Below are positions 1 through 11,500 of a stretch of DNA of 64,000 nucleotides, in pieces. Both the position numbers and the translations under genes were made by a program. A model generated the notes under the pieces. That model saw only the letters and a list, made by a program, of their open reading frames with translations, was not told where the DNA came from and did no database searches. The stretch's first letter is position 1. Each line of letters opens with the position of its first letter. The stretch comes from Argopecten irradians (taxonomy: Eukaryota > Mollusca > Bivalvia > Pectinida > Pectinidae), in the NCBI RefSeq assembly GCF_041381155.1, contig NC_091142.1, positions 37,249,604-37,313,603 on the forward strand, read 5' to 3'.

Positions 1-185
1 CATCCCGAAAAAAATCCGTGGCACAATATCCTATATGGAATGAAGTACTGAATGCGCACGCACCAAAGGCAAAACAGATTATTTTATACTATTTTTTGTG
101 TTAAGTAGACATATATACACGATTAAACACCAATTATTGTTCAAATGATGAATATCATTTATGCTCTGTTGGCGTTAAAGCATCT
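1..185. mobile_element. partial TTAA-type MITE (cut by window start)
   Basis: This segment is an inverted-orientation match to the first half of the MITE at 36508-36864. It shares the stretch from the window start (atcccgaaaaaaatccgtg) through the ATGAATATCATTTATGCTC region to an end reading AAAGCATCT, followed by TTAA at 186-189. The other end lies outside the window. TTAA flanks fit a piggyBac-type target preference. No coding capacity is seen. Confidence 0.7.
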
Positions 186-189
186 TTAA

Positions 190-3100
190 TCAATTTGACC
201 TTTGATCCATATAGCCTATGCACCTAGGTCTAGTAGTAATAACTAAACACGTCTGACACTCGCAGTGTTAGGGTATAGATATGGTCAGTGTAACGACGAG
301 ATTGACGAAAGCAATATAAATAATATTTACACTTATGTAAAAACATCCAAGGGGGTTAGCCTATAGTTGTAATAGCTCGTTTATGTTGTTTTTGAAAATA
401 TTGGAATTCCATACATCGGGCCTCAAGTCATAATCCTTTCCCCAACCCAAAGTATTTAAATGATACATTTTAGGTCCTCTAAACACTGAAGCTTTATATA
501 TTTATTATCTTATGGGAGTGCTCTTGAAATTTCAGTTGAAAATAGGATTCTTGGTTTTACATAATAAAATGATATCATTCATGAGAAAATATTCATTTTT
601 TAAAATTCCAAAATTCCAAACTTTCAAACAAAAATCTTCTTAAACAGTATGTTAGCAAAAATGATATAAACATACCACAAAGAAAACAACATAAAGCTTA
701 CTGACATTCGGACTAACCTAAAACCATATAAAACGATGAGTACAACAGTTAATGATGAGATGGGTGTATATTTCTGTTATACAACATATTTCTATCCTCT
801 TTTCTTGCCAATAACTTTATGGGTTTGACACAAAGGCATACAATTGAAATCTGGCATAATTTGGTTTCAATATGAAGCAACATAGTATGGAATATATATT
901 TCAATTTCCAATCGTAAGATATGATATCCAAATGTATTCAAGCAATATTTTGAAGAATTTTTTTTGTCTTATTGTGTCATCGTAAACGGTAAAAAAGTAA
1001 CAAAATGTGTATAGTTTAAAAACAATTTATCATTGTACATAAGTAAATGTAAAATAGCAACATACCCAACGCTTCCAAGAATTCATCAAAGTTTTCGCTC
1101 CGGTCCAAGGTCCATTTTCCACAGAGTTGGTTTTTTATTTCCTCTAGTGCTTCAGCTGACATTATTTTATACAAACTCTCCAGCTACCCACTTACTTAAG
1201 CAATTAATTAATTCATTGAATAATTATTCAGTAAATTGTTTGTAAGTTGTTGAAATAGACACCAAACTTTGGTTCTAAATGACACAATTCATGAGAAGTT
1301 TTGTTCAGAATGTTTGATGATATTCTCGTCCAGCAAGTTTTCTGGCAGCATTGGGAAACCCTAGACAAAATCAGCGTTAAAATCATCATAAATTATACAA
1401 TTAAATAAAGCCATCGACGAATGGGATAACTTTGAAAACAGAACGGGTTTGAATGTCATGTAAATATTTTATGCAAATTTTGCGTTGAACGTTTGCTACA
1501 GTGCAACATTGATGATAGGGTCCGCTTGTTGCCATAGACTATTGATAACGTTTAATATATTTTTATTGATTCCGTTCTACATCAAACGAATGGGTTGTCA
1601 TGTCTCTCGCCGGTTTGTCAATATTTACCATCAAGATCGGATGCATTAAGAGGAAAGCATGCCTAATAAAACTCCCTATATATACATCACGTATGTAACT
1701 CATTTCATGATAAATCAATAGACATTCAACTAACTAGAGTAAGTTATTTTTTTACAAATTTGTTTTTCACATTTATTCATTGGTAGATCGTTCGTTCACT
1801 CGGTCGGTCGTAAGTGCGATTTTTCATTCTTGTATTCTTCTCAATAACATTTGCAATAATTTCATTCATTCGGTGACATGAAAAATAAACATTGTACGCA
1901 GGCAATGAAATTTTCTTTTCTTATTTCTTTCTTTCTTTCATCTTTCTTTCTTTCTTTCTTTCTTTATATATTTATTTTACTTGTCATGTTCGTTCTCAGT
2001 GACTGGTGGTTTATAATACATCACATAGTTAATTCAATTTTATGTTTGAAAATCTTGTAGGAATCAGCTTTGAATAAACTTGCCTGAAGAGTTAGTTCCT
2101 AATACCGATTCTTAGTTCGAAGAAGTGTTAAAGTGAAGGTCCCACTCAATCGATCTTGGTGTGTCCCGTTGTACATTAGATCACTCGTAACAAGTCTCCA
2201 ATGCCCATGTAGACGAACTCCTAATTCTAAATCACTTTCACTTCTTGGTCGATTGGAACCCACATGGAGTAGTCCCTTAGGTCGTGTGACCGAAGTCGGT
2301 GTTTTTTCGCAGTATATTCTGACTTTTATTTGCTTCATTCATCTGACACGTCTTTAAAGGTAACCGAAATCGTGTCTTGTTTCTGTTTGTCGTACCTAAC
2401 GACGTCTGTTAACAAACACTAGTAATGCAATGAACTTTATGGACGGGCGTGCTGGAGTTGATTAATTATTTAATATGGAGTAGGAATAAATGGTGAATGA
2501 CACCCAATAAAGTTATACAAATTGTAGACATTATTGCATGGTTGGGTTGCTACCGAATTACAACATAACCAACACGAGTATGTCAATCTTCGCACACGGT
2601 TTCCAAAGAAAAAACCGAAAATGTCCCTGGGATGTACGCTACATAATCACTGTCTTCAAACGGGTGTATTATACTTGCATTGTAACACGTTACCATTGGC
2701 AAAATGATATAAGAATAAATATGTGTAATATATAACGTTACATGCATTTCTACTTTGATATGGACTTTAATTTCCATTTGAACTGTTCACTGGCCGTCAA
2801 TGATAAATTATGCGAATGAACGTGGAAAATGTTTTTTTTTGTTTTGTTTTTTTTTGTTTACGTCTCCTGTTACGTATACATTTTCTCTTTAGCAAATTTG
2901 TGGATATGATGGTAAGATAAGACAACAACGTGGTAGTGACGAGATCGAAATGGAGACTTCGAGATCGCGAGTATGCGATATCTGTAGCACTAAACCGGCC
3001 ACCATATACATACCACCAAGCATTAAATACTCGCAGATATAGTGTTGTGGCAGAGTATCCAGAGTTGGTACAAAGCATAAATGTTATCGAAAACAAACGA

Positions 3101-3377
3101 TGATATATGATTAAAGTCGATATGGATATAACCGGGAGACTGATGCAGCTAGATTTGTATAATGTTTGTTTTGCATGTGCAAACTTGAGATCGTCAGACC
3201 AAGCTGTGTCGACCACAGACTGATACCGTCCAATCACGGCCAATTACAGATATCTTGGCTAGGTTGGGATTTTTCAAGTTGTCCTTTTGTCGACTTTTTC
3301 GTATTACGTGAAGAAATCGTCATAAGTCCGATGCGTTCATAACCTGTTAAACACGGCAACCTCGAGCTAAGTCTAGC
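190..3377. other. gene-free stretch
   Basis: No exon, RNA gene or clear transposon was recognised here. Only short frames that cross AT-rich sequence are present, including two overlapping opposite-strand frames near 2100-2360 without recognisable similarity. It includes a TTTC microsatellite, listed separately. Confidence 0.4.
1915..1965. repeat. (TTTC)n microsatellite
   Basis: Imperfect tandem TTTC units, interrupted once by CATC, are directly visible. Confidence 0.9.
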
Positions 3378-3485
3378 CACAGAGGTTTGGCTCTATAGCT
3401 ATTTTTTTTCTAAAAATGTAATTCTATGACACAGTATTACATATCATAGAAAAAAAATATCAATAGAGCCAAACGCCTGTGGTTT
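3378..3485. mobile_element. short palindromic MITE
   Basis: A hairpin about 105 bp long. The left arm starts CCACAGAGGTTTGGCTCTAT; the right arm is its complement, ending GAGCCAAACGCCTGTGG, with AT-rich sequence between. A second, one-armed copy lies at about 5410-5467. It is a non-autonomous inverted-repeat element of unassigned family. Confidence 0.7.
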
Positions 3486-6261
3486 ACACGCCCACGTGCA
3501 ACATACTCAAGTGCATATCGGACAATTGTTAATCATTTAGGCATGCACTACATAACATACTGCACGTGTTGAATCCGTATCGATCAGAGAACTGTGAGAA
3601 CACAAGTAGACAGTCATAATAAAGATAGCTTAATAGCGGGCAGCAAAACACTCGTGTTGAATAATTATTTTTTTCATTTTCGCGCTGATAATGGAAACAG
3701 CTTAACTTTTAAATTACTAATCTCCTATTTCCTGAACATATACAAAATGCTATTTCATTAAAGTACAATATCAAACAGCCTGTTTTGTTGTTTAAAATTA
3801 GTCCCTTGACAACGGAGACAGCAGTCATGACCGACTTTGTTAAAAGACTTGCAGCATGATAGTTACGTAATTCATTCCGTTGAAGTTGGACATCGCTGTA
3901 ATTTCCAAGGGAATCTCCAGTATGCACTATTCTTGTGAATGGTCTATTTTGTCTCCAGTAGATATAACGACAGTGATATTAAACCCTGGGGTATCGCAGA
4001 TGAACTATAACGTGCTTGGCGCGTAGCAACTTACACAATTTGTAACATACTGTATATTGGACGCTCGGCATGGACCTCATTCCGAGTGATTATGTTAATT
4101 ATATTTGTATACCTGTAATTTGGTCATTTTGCTGCTATTTCACTGAAGGTTGTTCAATCGCACTTCCTACATGTATGATATAATCCTTGTATCATTCATG
4201 ATCACTCACTTAAAAATTACATACGGTATTCCTGTTTTAAACTTTCAGCATCAAAAATAAGACAAATGAACATGTTATAATACAGGAACAATTACTTTTA
4301 GAAAACTGAATCTCATTGATAAAATAATTGTATATATTATTAGAAGTTATCTACCTGGTATGTTTCTACTAGCAGTGGTTCTAGAGTAGCTGCAATATTG
4401 TAGCTCAAAAGACATTTAGACAGAAAATGATTGTGAATTTGACGTCTTGTGAGCGGTAGGTACGGTAGATATAAAGAATGGTAGTTATGTTTGTTTTGGA
4501 CAAAAATAATATGTAAATGCATGTATACGCATAAAATAATCAGAAACCTACAAAAAAGTTTAGAAAACTGTGCCCAAGTGATTTTCGGAGGCAGTGCTCC
4601 ACTACGACACATACATGTAGGAACCAATTCGTACCCGGCCGAAAGGTACATGCAAGTAGCTATAGGCAAGGTACGTATATATATATTCTTTCTAGTTTTA
4701 GAGCTACCCATTAGAGCTCTGGCGTGTTTATCGAAGGACACCACAGTGTCCGACCAATTGAAATCTGTCTGTTTTCCGATGTTTCTGGATACGTAGATTG
4801 ACTTTATACGGCAGTAATGTCTTTAGATAGATCTTTTCGCTAAGCCTGCCATTTTTTTTGTCAATATTAGACTTTATATTTGGCAAAAAATAAATAAAAA
4901 GCCTAATAATATAAGCAGGTTTTAGCGGACTATCTAAGTAGAATCTACTCTGTGTCACTATAATTTGCGAGGTGTCACTTTCGATATTTCATCTGTCGTC
5001 CTTTGACTTTGCGTGTCTTTCGTTTTAATATTGTGTCTTAGAAGATTCATATTAACGCATAACGTATATTTCAGTATTATTAATTTTAGATAAATCATCT
5101 ACGTAAACGTTTAGGTTATTTTACTTTGATTTTAATTTACATTCAAGACTTTGACGGATCTACATAGATGTTTTAACTTTACAAGACAATGAGTAACCCA
5201 TACTAGGATTTTTTATGTGCAAGCCCGTGCTTTTTTTTAAAGAGCAAGCTACGCCCCTGATATTGGATCATATACCAAATTAAAGATAAATGATCTGGCT
5301 GTCGATTGAGAGTATTCCCATTGTCACATCTTATACGGTTTGTTAAATAATAATATTTTTTCTGAAATTGGGTGGTGTTATATGGCCGACCGATTGCGAG
5401 TTATAGACCTAGACACAGTATTTCATATATGTAGAGAAAAATGTCTATAGAGCCAAACGCCTGTGGCTGTCTGCTATATAATTACGAGAAGACCAACCAT
5501 GGTAGGATGGGTAGTCTCCCTTTGTTCACTACTGACCAGGAAGCTATATACCTTTTAAGCTTTGTTTTCAAAACATTGGTGAACTAATATGAAATGTATA
5601 ATGCATTTCAATTTCATTTCAATCCATTTTTTAAGAAAATTCATAATTTAAAAACAAATCTACAGTAATATGTTATCATGCATCCACAACATGGATAAAA
5701 ATTTAAACAGCTATACGGTATATATTACAAAAAAGTTTGATAATTATCTTAAGGGTGTCATTTATGTATAAACACAATTTTAAAAATCACAAAAGCTTCG
5801 ATTATTATTTTTTTCAACTTTTATTCTATTTTTAATAGTCATATATACCTGTACATACTTTTTTACATACAGATGTATATCGGTATATCATTTAATTTTA
5901 ATTCCCCCTATTACTTCATATTCATAATCAGACATTAGTTCCAATTACATTGCTTCACTTTCTATTGGATGTTCATAACTATAACATTCAAAATCTAATA
6001 GAAATATTTTTGCAATGCACATATAAAAACCAAATGTTGACCATTTAACCTTGGTTTTTTTTGCAGACATTTTAGGATGGTACCGGTGTAAAACAAATCG
6101 ACGAATATAAAGACAAATTTTAAAAGGACAACTTATTCTTTTAAATTATCACACTTTTAAAAAAAATCACGCATTTCTAATGTTCTACCATAATGCAATT
6201 CCTCCACCACACTTTTACAGTATATTTTCTATCACACTGTAATAAAAACTTTCACAGTATT
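3486..6261. other. gene-free stretch with one MITE fragment
   Basis: No supportable gene. A fragment of the palindromic MITE of 3378-3485 is at 5410-5467 (ends AGCCAAACGCCTGTGG). The overlapping frames at 4340-4796 lie on opposite strands and resemble nothing I know. Confidence 0.4.
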
Positions 6262-6652
6262 TACCCCGTATTCGCCATAATTTGCGCCCCTCTCCCTTTA
6301 AGCACCCCTCTCCACTTCTGGAGAAGGAGTTGAAGTTTTATAAACGCCCCCATCCCATGGATTTAACAATGCTTTACAATATGTGATGCCTCTAACATCA
6401 GCATTGTATTAAACCCATATTACATGAACTTGCAAGACTTTTACATGTGGATCATGACATAATGATTCGTCTCAAAGGTTAAAAGGCATACCGGTATGCA
6501 TGTTTACTGTAACATATCAATGTGTCATGAAGACAGAAAGAACTGATATTTTTCCTGCTCAACTTACATTTTGGTTCATTATATATATTAATAAGTTCCT
6601 CCTTTATTTAATTCTTTATGCGCTCTGGGCACTAATTATGGCGAATACAGTA
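6262..6652. mobile_element. MITE with CGTATTCGCC-type terminal inverted repeats
   Basis: The left end reads TACCCCGTATTCGCCATAAT and the right end is its near complement (TACTGTATTCGCCATAAT on the minus strand). The inverted repeat is about 26 bp, the element about 390 bp, and there is no coding capacity. The terminal sequence resembles that of the element at 27055-28063, so the two may be one superfamily. Confidence 0.7.
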
Positions 6653-7542
6653 TTTACCATGTTCAATTCCATGATCACACTTTTATAACATCTCACACAT
6701 TTCTTGTGTAACAACTCACTATTTAGTTCCCAGACAAACACCCTGTCAAAAGTTGTCTCAAACAAAGAAAGAATATAATGGAGATCTGTTAAATAAGTTA
6801 AAGGAAGTATCTTATAAAATTTATTTCAGTGGCTGAATATTGCAGAACTATCAATAATACCTTGAATTAAAAAGTGACTTTGAGTAAATTTAGTTAATAT
6901 ATATTAAACGTTGACATAGCTTAACTGCATCAAGCCACTGTACATATACAGCAGAAAGCATCATTGGAATGCACATCAAATGGTTCAGATGCATAACGAA
7001 AGTCACTCAATCAATCTCATCATCCTGTTTCAATATATGACATTTCTATGAAAAATCATCAACATTCTTAAACATTTAAAATTGTAAATAGAAACAATAA
7101 ATGTGAGATATAAATACAAGCATTCATATACACTCCATATTATCACAATTTTATAGATATGTTCAATGAAATGTAGGGACCACTTAAAAATAATCTTCAA
7201 ATGATTGTTGTTGTCTTGAAACATCCATGAACAATGCCAGTAGCTGACATTAGAAATGGTATCAATATATGTTATCATTAAATATGTCATTCCAGAAGAA
7301 CATAAGGTACATTTTTATTTTATCAATGAATCCATACTGAAATAATTCATGCCCCTTTTATGGTCATTCTCTCACCATTGCCACTCGTACATTCATGACT
7401 AATATCACATTTTTCATTCCAGATGACTTTCTCCTACAACATCGGGCCATTTTCACTATATGCTACTTCAGTGTCACATAGTTTATTATGTGGGTTTTTT
7501 CATGTAATATCAAATTACACTTGTCTGTTGGAAGGTTGCACA

Positions 7543-8271
7543 TCATGACTTTTCTTTTTCTTTAGAGTCTGTGCCCAGTGGTTTCTTTTCTTTATCTGTA
7601 CCAAGTACATTTTCTTCCAATTCTCCAAGGTCTAAATCTATTTCCTTGGCTGCTTTCTGAAAATAGACAAGAAATGTTAATTGTCATATAATAAGTATTG
7701 TAATTTGTGTATTAGGGATATGATTTCCAGTTTTTAGTTATAAATATTTAGTAACTAAAAACAATCATGTACATTGAAAATACGTAATTTTCTTGATGAT
7801 TACTCCAACGATGTTAGAGGTATAGCACGACGAGACACTTTTTATCATTACGCCGTGTCGATATTGCCCATCAGAAGTTTCTCAATATCGACATCTAATA
7901 TTATTGGATTACTTGATGATGTTATTTTTTTTGTGCGTGTTGCATCATATATATGGTGTAGTGTTTACTGTAGTCTTACTTCCGAGATTGAAATAGAGTA
8001 TGCTACCAATACTCAACAAGGAATGAGCGCCGTCTAAATCAATAATTCTTAACTCAATCGGTACCAGAGTGTAGATTGTGATGTGGATTTGTCGAGTTTG
8101 TTTACATTATTTGAGGGAATCCGTTACCTTCACACAAGCTTGATATTCTTTGAAAATCGGAGCACAAGTATCCTTTTTTGAGCCACGGAGAAATTCTTCA
8201 GGAAACCATTTGTTAAAACAAGTATCGTAAGCCCTTTTCAACTCCAAACAGTCTTCACTTATACTGTCCAT
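7543..8271 (-). CDS. TRIAP1: TRIAP1/Mdm35-like twin CX9C protein
   Basis: Two coding exons on the minus strand, 8271-8128 and 7656-7543, give 85 aa (human about 76). The donor is AAG|gtaacg and the acceptor ttttcag; the phase is 0. Exon 1 begins MDSISEDCLELKRAYDTCFN and has the twin CX9C motif: Cys8-X9-Cys18 and Cys36-X9-Cys46. Exon 2 gives a charged tail (starts KAAKEIDLDLGELEENV). In the family, TRIAP1/Mdm35 folds in the mitochondrial intermembrane space through Mia40-dependent disulfides and partners PRELI/Ups proteins in phospholipid transfer. I chose the ATG at 8271 because upstream in-frame sequence has no other ATG and similarity starts here. It is divergent from GATC across a short shared promoter. 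A MULE-like MITE (7801-7911) sits in its intron. Confidence 0.93.
7801..7911. mobile_element. short MULE-like MITE in TRIAP1 intron
   Basis: An internally deleted relative of the 38392-39207 element: its first 50 bp match that element's left end (GATGTTAGAGGTATAGCACG) and the rest its right end (TCTCAATATCGACATCTAAT). The imperfect ends are inverted (TACTCCAACGATGTTAGA versus TAATCCAATAATATTAGA). A perfect 9-bp direct repeat, CTTGATGAT, flanks it at 7792-7800 and 7912-7920. Target duplications of about 9 bp are usual for Mutator-like elements. Confidence 0.75.
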
Positions 8272-8585
8272 GTCGGCGTGTTTACATCCACGTGTGTGTT
8301 TTGACCTCGTGTGTGTCGCAGTTACCAAACCGGAAATGCCGAGCAGCACCGTGTACTTCCACCGGAAACTGACTTAGAATAAAGTTTCTATATAAACCCT
8401 TTATATTTCAATTGTATGAGACACATTTTCATTCTACTGTTGATAGAAATATATATCATAATACACCTAATAAGCATTGAACTCCTATAATTTAACTATA
8501 TTGTCTTTTGCACAATATTCATACACTACATTCGACCTGTGTGACAAGGGAAATAACTCTAACAGGGGCACCTGCAAATGATAAA
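8272..8585. promoter_or_regulatory. bidirectional TRIAP1/GATC promoter
   Basis: Only 314 bp separate the two divergent start codons. The interval has two CCGGAA cores (8330-8335 and 8362-8367), which fit ETS/GABP (NRF-2) sites, and a CACGTG E-box at 8289-8294. No TATA box is placed sensibly for either gene. GABP-type sites are common in divergent promoters of mitochondrial genes; actual use here is inferred. Confidence 0.6.
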
Positions 8586-11500
8586 ATGGCAATGAACATT
8601 TCAAGAACCATCGCCCGTTTCGGTCATGTCGCCAAACGATGCTTCTCTTCGAAGGTAAGCCATGCTGGTTGCGCTGTAGTAATTGCGTTTGCTGTGTCGG
8701 TGAATTTCATAATCATTCTACTGTTATCACTTGGTTACCTAAAGTCAGTTGAAAGTGGCGTCTTGCAATATTAGTTATCTCCCTTCTACTGGTAAAATCA
8801 CGATTCATATTTCATGTTACACGTAGTCTCTTTGTTGATTTAATAGAACACATAGGAATAAAGTTTTCTCTTGTAAATGTCAGGATGCCTATCGAGATAT
8901 CTAATCAATCAAATTATGTTTAGCTTATATTAATATGCCACATTTTTATTGGAATACTACGATGGCCGACAGCGGCCGGCAAAAAACAACTCCTACAAAA
9001 CGTTTTTCGTTGATATTTAAGTACAACTTTTTAGGTCATCTGACCCAAAGGGTCAGGATGACCTATTGTCATCATGCACCGTCCGTCGTCGTGCGCCGTC
9101 CGCCGTCCGCCGTCCGCCGTCCGTAAACTTTTCATTCAAACGACTTCTTCTCAATAACCGGAAGGCCCAGGGTACTCATATTTGGCCTGTAGGTTGCTGG
9201 GATGAAGGGCTACCAAGTTTGTTCAAATGAATGACCTTGACCTTCATTCAAGGTCACAGGGGTCAAATAGGCTAAAATCTTTAAACGACTTCTTCTCAAA
9301 AACCAGAAGGCCCAGGGTTCTGATATTCAGCCTGTAGGATGCTGGGATGAAGGGCTACCAAGTTTGTTCAAATAAATGATCTTGACCTTCATTTAAGGTC
9401 ACAGGGGTCAAATAGGCTAAAATCCTTTAAACAACTTCTTGTGAATAACTAAGAGGTCTAGAGACCTGATATTAGGCCTGTGGCATGCTGGGATGAAGGG
9501 CTACCAAGTTTGTTCAAATGAATGACCTTGACCTTCATTCAAGGTCAAAGGGGTCAAAAAGGCTAAAATCTGTAAACGACTTCTTCTCAAGAACTACAAG
9601 GCCCAGGGTACTGATATTGGGCCTGTAGGATGCTGGGATGAAGGGCTACCAAGTTTGTTCAAATAAATGACCTTGACCTTCATTCAAGGTCACAGGGGTC
9701 AAATAGGCTAAAATCCTTTAAACAACTTCTTGTGAATAACTAAGAGGCCTAGAGACCTGATATTAGGCCTGTGGCATGCTGGGATGAAGGGCTACCAAGT
9801 TTGTTCAAATGAATGACCTTGACCTTCATTCAAGGTCAAAGGGGTCAAATAGGCTAAAATCCTTTAAACAACTTCTTCTCAAGAACCAGAAGGCCTAGGG
9901 TACTGATATTGGGCCTGTGACATGCTGGGATGAAGGGCTACCAAGTTTGTTCAAATAAATGACCTTGACCTTCATTCAAGGTCACAGGGGTCAAATAGGC
10001 TAAAATCCTTAAAACAACTTCTTGTGAATAACTAAGAGGCCTAGAGACCTGATATTAGGCCTGTGGCATGCTGGGATGAAGGGCTACCAAGTTTGTTCAA
10101 ATGAATGACCTTGACCTTCATTCAAGGTCAAAGGGGTCAAATAGGCTAAAATCCTTTAAACAACTTCTTCTCAAGAACCAGAAGGCCTAGGGTACTGATA
10201 TTGGGCCTGTAGGATGCTGGGATGAAGGGCTACCAAGTTTGTTCAAATAAATGACCTTGACCTTCATTCAAGGTCACAGGGGTCAAATAGGCTAAAATCC
10301 TTTAAACAACTTCTTGTGAATAACTAAGAGGCCTAGAGACCTGATATTAGGCCTGTGGCATGCTGGGATGAAGGGCTACCAAGTTTGTTCAAATGAATGA
10401 CCTTGACCTTCATTCAAGGTCAAAGGGGTCAAATAGGCTAAAATCTTTAAACAACTTCTTCTCAAGAACCAGAAGGCCCAGGGTACTGATATTGGGCCTG
10501 TGATATGCTGGGATGAAGGGCTACCAAGTTTGTTCAAATAAATGACCTTGACCTTCATTCAGGGTCAAAGGGGTCAAAAAGGCTAAAATCTTTAAACGAC
10601 TTCTTCTCAAGAACCAGAAGGCCCAGGGTACTGATATTGGGCCTGTGACATGCTGGGATGAAGGGCTACCAAGTTTGTTCAAATGAATGACCTTGACCTT
10701 CATTCAAGGTCAAAGGGGTCAAATAGGCTAAAATCCTTTAAACAACTTCTTCTCAAGAACCAGAAGGCCTAGGGTACTGATATTGGGCCTGTAGGATGCT
10801 GGGATGAAGGGCTACCAAGTTTGTTCAAATAAATGACCTTGACCTTCATTCAAGGTCACAGGGGTCAAATAGGCTAAAATCCTTTAAACAACTTCTTGTG
10901 AATAACTAAGAGGCCTAGAGACCTGATATTAGGCCTGTGGCATGCTGGGATGAAGGGCTACCAAGTTTGTTCAAATGAATGACCTTGACCTTCATTCAAG
11001 GTCAAAGGGGTCAAATAGGCTAAAATCTTTAAACGACTTCTTCTCAAGAACCAGAAGGCCCAGGGTACTGATATTGGGCCTGTGACATGCTGGGATGAAG
11101 GGCTACCAAGTTTGTTCAAATAAATGACCTTGACCTTCATTCAGGGTCAAAGGGGTCAAAAAGGCTAAAATCTTTAAACGACTTCTTCTCAAGAACCAGA
11201 AGGCCCAGGGTACTGATATTGGGCCTGTGACTTGCTGGGATGAAGGGCTACCAAGTTTGTTCAAATGAATGACCTTGACCTTCATTTAAGGTCAAAGGGG
11301 TCAAATAGGCTAAAATCCTTTAAACAACTTCTTGTGAATAACTAAGAGGCCTAGAGACCTGATATTAGGCCTGTAGAATGCTGGGATGAAGGGCTACCAA
11401 GTTTGTTCAAATAAATGACCTTGACCTTCTTTCAAGGTCATAGGGGTCAAATAGGCTAAAATCTTTAAACGATTTCTTCTCAAGAACCAGAAGGCCTAGG

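Noticed and set aside
8272-8349. N-terminal extension of TRIAP1
   Set aside because: It would need a GTG start and lies in the shared promoter; family similarity starts at the ATG at 8271.
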